Part shown: positions 57,613-64,000 of the stretch, piece by piece
Position numbering within the stretch: position 1 is the stretch's first letter
Layout: every line of letters starts with the position of its first letter
Origin: Amorphochlora amoebiformis
Lineage: Eukaryota; Cercozoa; Chlorarachniophyceae
Assembly (NCBI GenBank): GCA_054601695.1
Contig: BAAHQB010000059.1
Span: 186,001-250,000 of the forward strand
Reading direction: 5' to 3'
DNA: 64,000 bases
Made by a program: the position numbers and the translations under genes
The notes under the pieces: model-generated
What the model saw: the letters and a program-made list of their open reading frames with translations, nothing else
What the model was told of the DNA's origin: nothing
Database searches by the model: none

Positions 57613-57848
57613 AACACGTACGATCCGACATACGAAACACATCCATATGACGATCTAACATATACAAAATAACTATTCGGTAACCTAACGTATGAGACAC
57701 ATTTTAAAAAAAAAAGAATGCCCAAAAAACCAACCGCGCTCAAGCCTGGCATCGTCGTCGGCGTGATGTGCATCCACCCTGGGTCATGGCCGCCCCGCAT
57801 CGGCCTCTCTAGCCCCATCGGCTGCCCTCCCCCTGCGGCCAACTTCAT
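47533..57848 (-). CDS. G5: unrecognised protein with acidic C-terminal segment, 17 micro-exons
   Basis: Exons (3' to 5'): 47533-47575, 47641-47663, 48139-48192, 49222-49290, 50355-50397, 50711-50776, 51469-51536, 52227-52294, 52605-52663, 52910-52963, 53608-53684, 55359-55412, 55784-55820, 56522-56601, 57065-57114, 57265-57307, 57735-57848; 1002 nt, 333 aa, all in phase. Segments include [151 protein letters not shown] and the acidic [19 protein letters not shown] do not recognise a family. The model rests on continuous phase, clean acceptors and donors (GTGAGT at 47640), and exon-edge copies that follow the transcription direction. The ATG at 57848 is the first in frame, but the frame stays open upstream past 58090 as a Pro/Arg-rich reading, so the true start may be further 5'. 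Confidence 0.72.
48340..48375 (-). pseudogene. Acceptor-side copy of G5 exon 48139-48192
   Basis: On the minus strand AG-GTTGATTTTGATGAATTTG then TCGACGATGAATCTACATAT repeats the start of the acidic exon (VDFDEF), then diverges and runs into (TA)n. It is upstream in transcription order. Confidence 0.85.
48825..49218. repeat. CCCTAA arrays with three R83 copies in a G5 intron
   Basis: R83 copies at about 48865-48955, 48977-49028 and 49115-49178 within CCCTAA arrays on the plus strand. G5 is on the minus strand, so here the sense strand is TTAGGG, opposite to the bias elsewhere. It ends next to the donor of exon 49222-49290. Confidence 0.9.
50932..51285 (-). pseudogene. Three acceptor-side copies of G5 exon 50711-50776 with its 3' intron end
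   Basis: An ~80-bp block (TCTAAGTTCGAAGATTCGTA, TCTAATGATCAAATTCAAAT, then GAATATTCAAACACTCTATG CCG) at about 50935, 51068 and 51209 repeats sequence at 50756-50830. On the minus strand it covers the last ~55 intron bases, the CATTAG acceptor and the first exon codons (YESSN). All copies are upstream of the exon and lack its 3' part. Confidence 0.9.
51597..51621 (-). pseudogene. Acceptor-side copy of G5 exon 51469-51536
   Basis: Minus strand AG-GATTATCTCAGGTACATG repeats the exon start (DYLGYM) and runs into a stop and (TA)n. It lies upstream of the exon. Confidence 0.8.
52068..52160 (-). pseudogene. Two donor-side copies of G5 exon 52227-52294
   Basis: ACCACTAGGTCTTGGTTAAC (52067-52095) and ACCGCTAGGCGTAGGTTAAC (52131-52155) repeat the exon's 3' end (WVNQGLA) and donor GTAATA/GTATAT on the minus strand. 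Both are downstream of the source and lack the exon's 5' part. Confidence 0.85.
53120..53450 (-). pseudogene. Three donor-side copies of G5 exon 53608-53684
   Basis: Minus-strand ACAGTTCTCAAAAG-GTTATA of the true exon recurs as ACAGCCCTTTAAAG-GTACAT (about 53424-53448), ACAGTCCTGAAAAG-GTATTA (about 53262-53275) and ACAGTTCTAAAAAG (about 53129-53142), all downstream. A matching acceptor-side copy lies upstream at 53798-53848. Confidence 0.8.
53798..53848 (-). pseudogene. Acceptor-side copy of G5 exon 53608-53684
   Basis: Minus-strand TATAG-GAGAAAGGGTCAAAGGTAA, then AGCACCCCCCTTCGGCATCA AAGAAA repeats the exon start ([14 protein letters not shown]) with a small insertion that breaks the frame, then runs into (TA)n. 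It is upstream in transcription order, so this exon is flanked by both types of copy. Confidence 0.9.
54329..54368 (+). repeat. Truncated R83 copy without telomeric flank
   Basis: AGATTATTCAGCATGTCTTA then GTCCGAGGACCATTTGACTC is an R83 5' part outside any TTAGGG array, next to unique sequence. Degenerate TTAGGG-like words (TTAGGGCTAGGGTT) occur nearby at 54409 and 54571. Confidence 0.85.
55168..55300 (-). pseudogene. Two donor-side copies of G5 exon 55359-55412
   Basis: CTCAAGTTCAATGTTACAAA TGGCGAGAAGGATTATGT (about 55173-55213) and CCAGTGTTACAAATGGCGAG (about 55253-55290) repeat the exon's 3' end (CNTELE) on the minus strand; the first also keeps the GTATAC donor. Both are downstream of the source. 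Confidence 0.85.
55925..56440 (-). pseudogene. Serial donor-side copies of G5 exon 56522-56601
   Basis: The word TTTTGTGTATTGATATCTTG, AGATTCGTCAAGCATCTCCA GGTCA recurs at about 56378, 56252, 56125 and 56013, plus a short remnant at 55928. On the minus strand each keeps the exon end ([10 protein letters not shown]) and the GTAATA donor. Copies nearest the exon are longest and most exact, and they shorten and decay with distance, like a ladder. Confidence 0.92.
56708..56765 (-). pseudogene. Acceptor-side copy of G5 exon 56522-56601
   Basis: Minus-strand AATCGTGGAAAATTATGCCG, TCACTAGCAGACTTGGATAT ACTTGACGAATTTTA repeats the exon start ([16 protein letters not shown]) with changes. It lies upstream; the exon's end and donor are missing. 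Confidence 0.85.
56905..56952 (-). pseudogene. Donor-side copy of G5 exon 57065-57114
   Basis: Minus-strand CCCGGAGAAGGTCTCATGTC, TCTACTGCAGGAG-GTACATT repeats the exon's 3' end ([11 protein letters not shown]) and donor. It lies downstream in (TA)n. Confidence 0.9.
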
Positions 57849-59000
<1,152 letters not shown>

Positions 59001-59818
59001 TTATCCAAACGGCATATGAAGCTCTAGTAACTTGTTTCCCTTCCCCAAATCTCTGTAGGAGTACAACTTAGCCCCCTCGTCGAAAAATCTTTAATCATAC
59101 CGCAGGCGACATGCAACAAGAGGATAACCTGTTGATTGGGCTGGTGAGCGGCGTGGAAGTTTGATTCAGAGCATCCTTGGCTTCCTGGGTAGGAAGATCG
59201 CCCCATTTCCACTTGCGATGACTCAGCTTCGCCCGCTTCTTGTGGACGCTGATGACAGTGGGGTGAGTGGGGGGTGGGGAAAGAAAAAGTGATACTTTTA
59301 CCTATCTTTGCACGAAGCAGCGCGGCCAGTCCGCACGCAGCGCCTATTTATAAGGAAGAGAGTGCGGTTATTCGAAGCAATACGCCGTACACAAAACAAA
59401 AAAAATAACGCCGAGTGGGACGAACGTTCCTTTCGAAGGAGCTGTTAGTCGTGTTCGCAAACAAAGTTTGATTATTTCGTAGCGCTGCTCACTTGCACGG
59501 GCGTTTGCGGTCGCATCGAGTCTTTGAGTTCTTGCAATTGATACACGCTGTCTTTACCCGATGTTCAGACTCCAGGGGCTGCCCCACCTGCCGCGTAATG
59601 TGTTTGAATACTAAGGGTACAATTATGAGCAATCAGCCCATATCCAAAAAACCTGTCTACCTGTACTGCAAGAACAGCTGATACCGGCGCCCCTTTCAAA
59701 TTCTCCCTCGCTAGGGGTACATCACTCTTCGGCTGAAATATCAAACAAAAAGACTCAAAATTGCACCAAACAAAACTTTCGATCTCCGTAGCCTACAAGG
59801 CCCCGAGGCCTCCCCCAT
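59001..59818 (-). CDS. G6: Zn(II)2Cys6 transcription factor, compact gene
   Basis: Exons (3' to 5'): 59001-59052, 59129-59248, 59302-59343, 59493-59587, 59777-59818; 351 nt, 116 aa, in phase. The protein carries VKTACINCKNSKTRCDRKRP followed by CKRCVRTGRAASCKDSVHKK: C-X2-C-X6-C-X5-C-X2-C-X8-C, the binuclear zinc cluster, with the basic HKKRAK just after it that is usual in this family. These proteins bind DNA, typically CGG-containing sites, to control transcription. The family is best known from fungi and also occurs in some protists. It ends with WKWGDLPTQEAKDALNQT, LTSPINRDLGKG, NKLLELHMPFG. The cluster is split between two exons, and the first introns lie close to it. Introns are 53-189 nt with normal polypyrimidine tracts and no microsatellite. 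The first exon (MGEASGPCRLRRSK) is less sure. Confidence 0.8.
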
Positions 59819-60392
59819 CCCTCCAACCGAAATTTCTGATTGTTTTCCTCTTACAATGTAGAAGTTGACGACGTCATAAACCGGTTCGTTCGGACTGGTG
59901 TTGTGGGTTTGGGTAGATCTTCGCGCGGGAACCCCGAAATCTCGCCCCATTCCCGCTCTATTTTGATTATTCTCGGAGGTACGATGGGAGGGAGAATGGG
60001 AGAGCTTCGGGAGGGGATTAGATGACGGGCCTGGTCTACGGAAGGGAGAGGAAAGGAGCATGGAGGGGCCTTGTCGATCAGCCCAAGGTACACCCGGCCG
60101 TTCTCCCGCTTTTTTGTTAGTGATTCCGGGATCCCGGGATTGAAGCACACAATTCCGGGATTCCCTGTAGATTTTCGTATAACTTGTCGGCCGGCATGGG
60201 GCCGGAGGCCGAGCAAGGGAAATCTGGCGGAATTGGAGGGAAGGAGGTATGAATGTTACAAAATAGGGTTGATTTTTGAGAGTATATATATTGTGTGCCT
60301 CTAAAAATCAAAAAGATATCGTGAGATATAAGGCAGAAACACTTATTTTTTCCACCCCGTATCCCTCTCAGGCCTCTCCCAACATTCCCAGG
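59819..60392. other. Head-to-head region between G6 and G7, unique sequence
   Basis: About 570 bp without microsatellite. Three overlapping open frames of 60-130 codons exist here on both strands, but none resembles a family, and they contain frequent Pro/Arg runs from GC-rich sequence. A repeated word GGGATCCCGGGAT / GGGATTCCC occurs at 60127-60170. A TTTTTTCCACCCCGTATCCC-TCTCAG acceptor-like site at 60351-60371 suggests that G7 may have an upstream 5' exon. Confidence 0.45.
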
Positions 60393-63081
<2,689 letters not shown>

Positions 63082-63105
63082 GTATACACGTGTCTAATAA
63101 TCACA

Positions 63106-63935
63106 TATATACGCTAAGATATACAGCATATCTTGCATACATATGCTGAGATATACAGCATATCTTACAAAGATGTACAGCATATCTTGCATACATACGC
63201 TGAGATATACAGCGTATCTTACATGCATACGCTGAGATATAAGCATATCTTTCATACATGCGCTAAGATATACAGCATATCTTACATACATACGCTGAGA
63301 TATACAGCATATCTTACATACATATGCTAATATATACAGCATATGTAAGCATACGCTGAGATATACAGTATATCTTACATACATACGGTGAGATATACAG
63401 CATATCTTACATACATGCGCTAAGATATACAGCATATCTTACATACATACGCTGAGATATACAGCATATCTTACATACATATGCTAATATATACAGCATA
63501 TGTAAGCATACGCTGAGATATACAGTATATCTTACATACATACGGTGAGATATACAGCATATCTTACATACATACGCTGAGATATACAGCATATCTTACA
63601 TACATATGCTAATATATACAGCATATGTAAGCATACGCTGAGATATACAGTATATCTTACATACATACGGTGAGATATACAGCATATCTTACATACATGC
63701 GCTAAGATATACAGCATATCTTGCATACATACGCTGAGATATACAGCATATCTTACATACATATGCTAATATATACAGCATATGTAAGCATACGCTGAGA
63801 TATACAGTATATCTTACATACATACGGTGAGATATACAGCATATCTTACATACATACGCTGAGATATACAGCATATCTTGCATACATACGGTGAGATATA
63901 CAGCATATCTTACATACATACGCTAAGATATACCA
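63106..63935. repeat. Minisatellite of GATATACAGCATATCTTACATACATACGCT-type units
   Basis: An imperfect ~28-35-bp unit (GAGATATACAGCATATCTTA then CATACATACGCT) is repeated about 26 times. Each unit contains the near-palindrome AGATATACAGCATATCT. A higher-order period of about 180 bp including the variant GCTAATATATACAGCATATG recurs at about 63327, 63482, 63608 and 63763. Met-Tyr-Val-Arg frames on the minus strand are repeat translations. After 63936 there is a short unique stretch and (TA)n. Confidence 0.95.
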
Positions 63936-64000
63936 AGTTATTATATAAGGAGGTTACATACGTGTATGAATAACGTATATAAATACTATATATATATATA

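Noticed and set aside
59338-59350. TATA box TTATAAATAG on the minus strand
   Set aside because: It coincides with the acceptor of the second Zn2Cys6 exon, whose removal would destroy the zinc cluster; treated as an intron end.
63094-63919. Minus-strand frames MYVRYAVYLSVCMQDMLYI...
   Set aside because: Periodic translation of the palindromic minisatellite.
63106-63935. CRISPR-like array
   Set aside because: Tandem units without distinct unique spacers, in a eukaryotic gene context.

Overview
This window is nuclear DNA of a eukaryote, most likely a protist with vertebrate-type TTAGGG telomeres; I cannot name the lineage. Most of the sequence is (TA)n microsatellite, interstitial TTAGGG/CCCTAA arrays, (CT)n, (GA)n and (CG)n tracts, and about 45 copies of an ~90-bp element (called R83 here) embedded in the telomeric arrays. 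The long simple open frames (Ile-Tyr, Ala-Arg, Leu-Gly, Asn-Pro, Ser-Leu, Arg-Glu) are translated microsatellites and are not genes.

The real genes are hidden as very short exons (about 20-190 nt, one of 428 nt). I rebuilt them by hand from AG/GT boundaries, exon phase and protein sense. Seven gene models result, each with every junction in phase: G1 (-, 1089-4985, coiled-coil protein); G2 (+, 6609-13995, ubiquitin-conjugating E2); G3 (-, 15514-27491, Ser/Arg/Pro/Lys-rich SPKK-type protein); G4 (+, 27996-46466, LIM-domain repeat protein with 33 exons); G5 (-, 47533-57848, unrecognised protein with an acidic tail, 17 exons); G6 (-, 59001-59818, Zn2Cys6 transcription factor with compact introns); G7 (+, from 60393, basic protein that runs on beyond the exons seen). 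Coding sequence is roughly 6.4 kb of 64 kb. G1/G2, G3/G4 and G6/G7 are head-to-head; G2/G3 and G4/G5 are tail-to-tail. The tail-to-tail gaps (13996-15513 and 46467-47532) are the largest stretches nearly free of microsatellite.

Two rules stand out. First, telomeric repeats in introns lie mostly with CCCTAA on the sense strand, where they directly supply splice signals (GTAACCC donors, CTAAC branch-point-like motifs, CCCTAG acceptors). Second, many exons are accompanied by truncated copies embedded in (TA)n: copies keeping the acceptor and 5' part lie upstream, copies keeping the donor and 3' part lie downstream. I see this in six of the seven genes. It suggests that introns grow by repeated copying of exon edges together with microsatellite.

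The splice models are inferred from sequence alone. The E2, LIM and Zn2Cys6 identities are strong because family signatures are rebuilt exactly across several exons. The N-terminal exons of G2, the last exons of G1 and G3, and the 5' ends of G5 and G7 are less certain.
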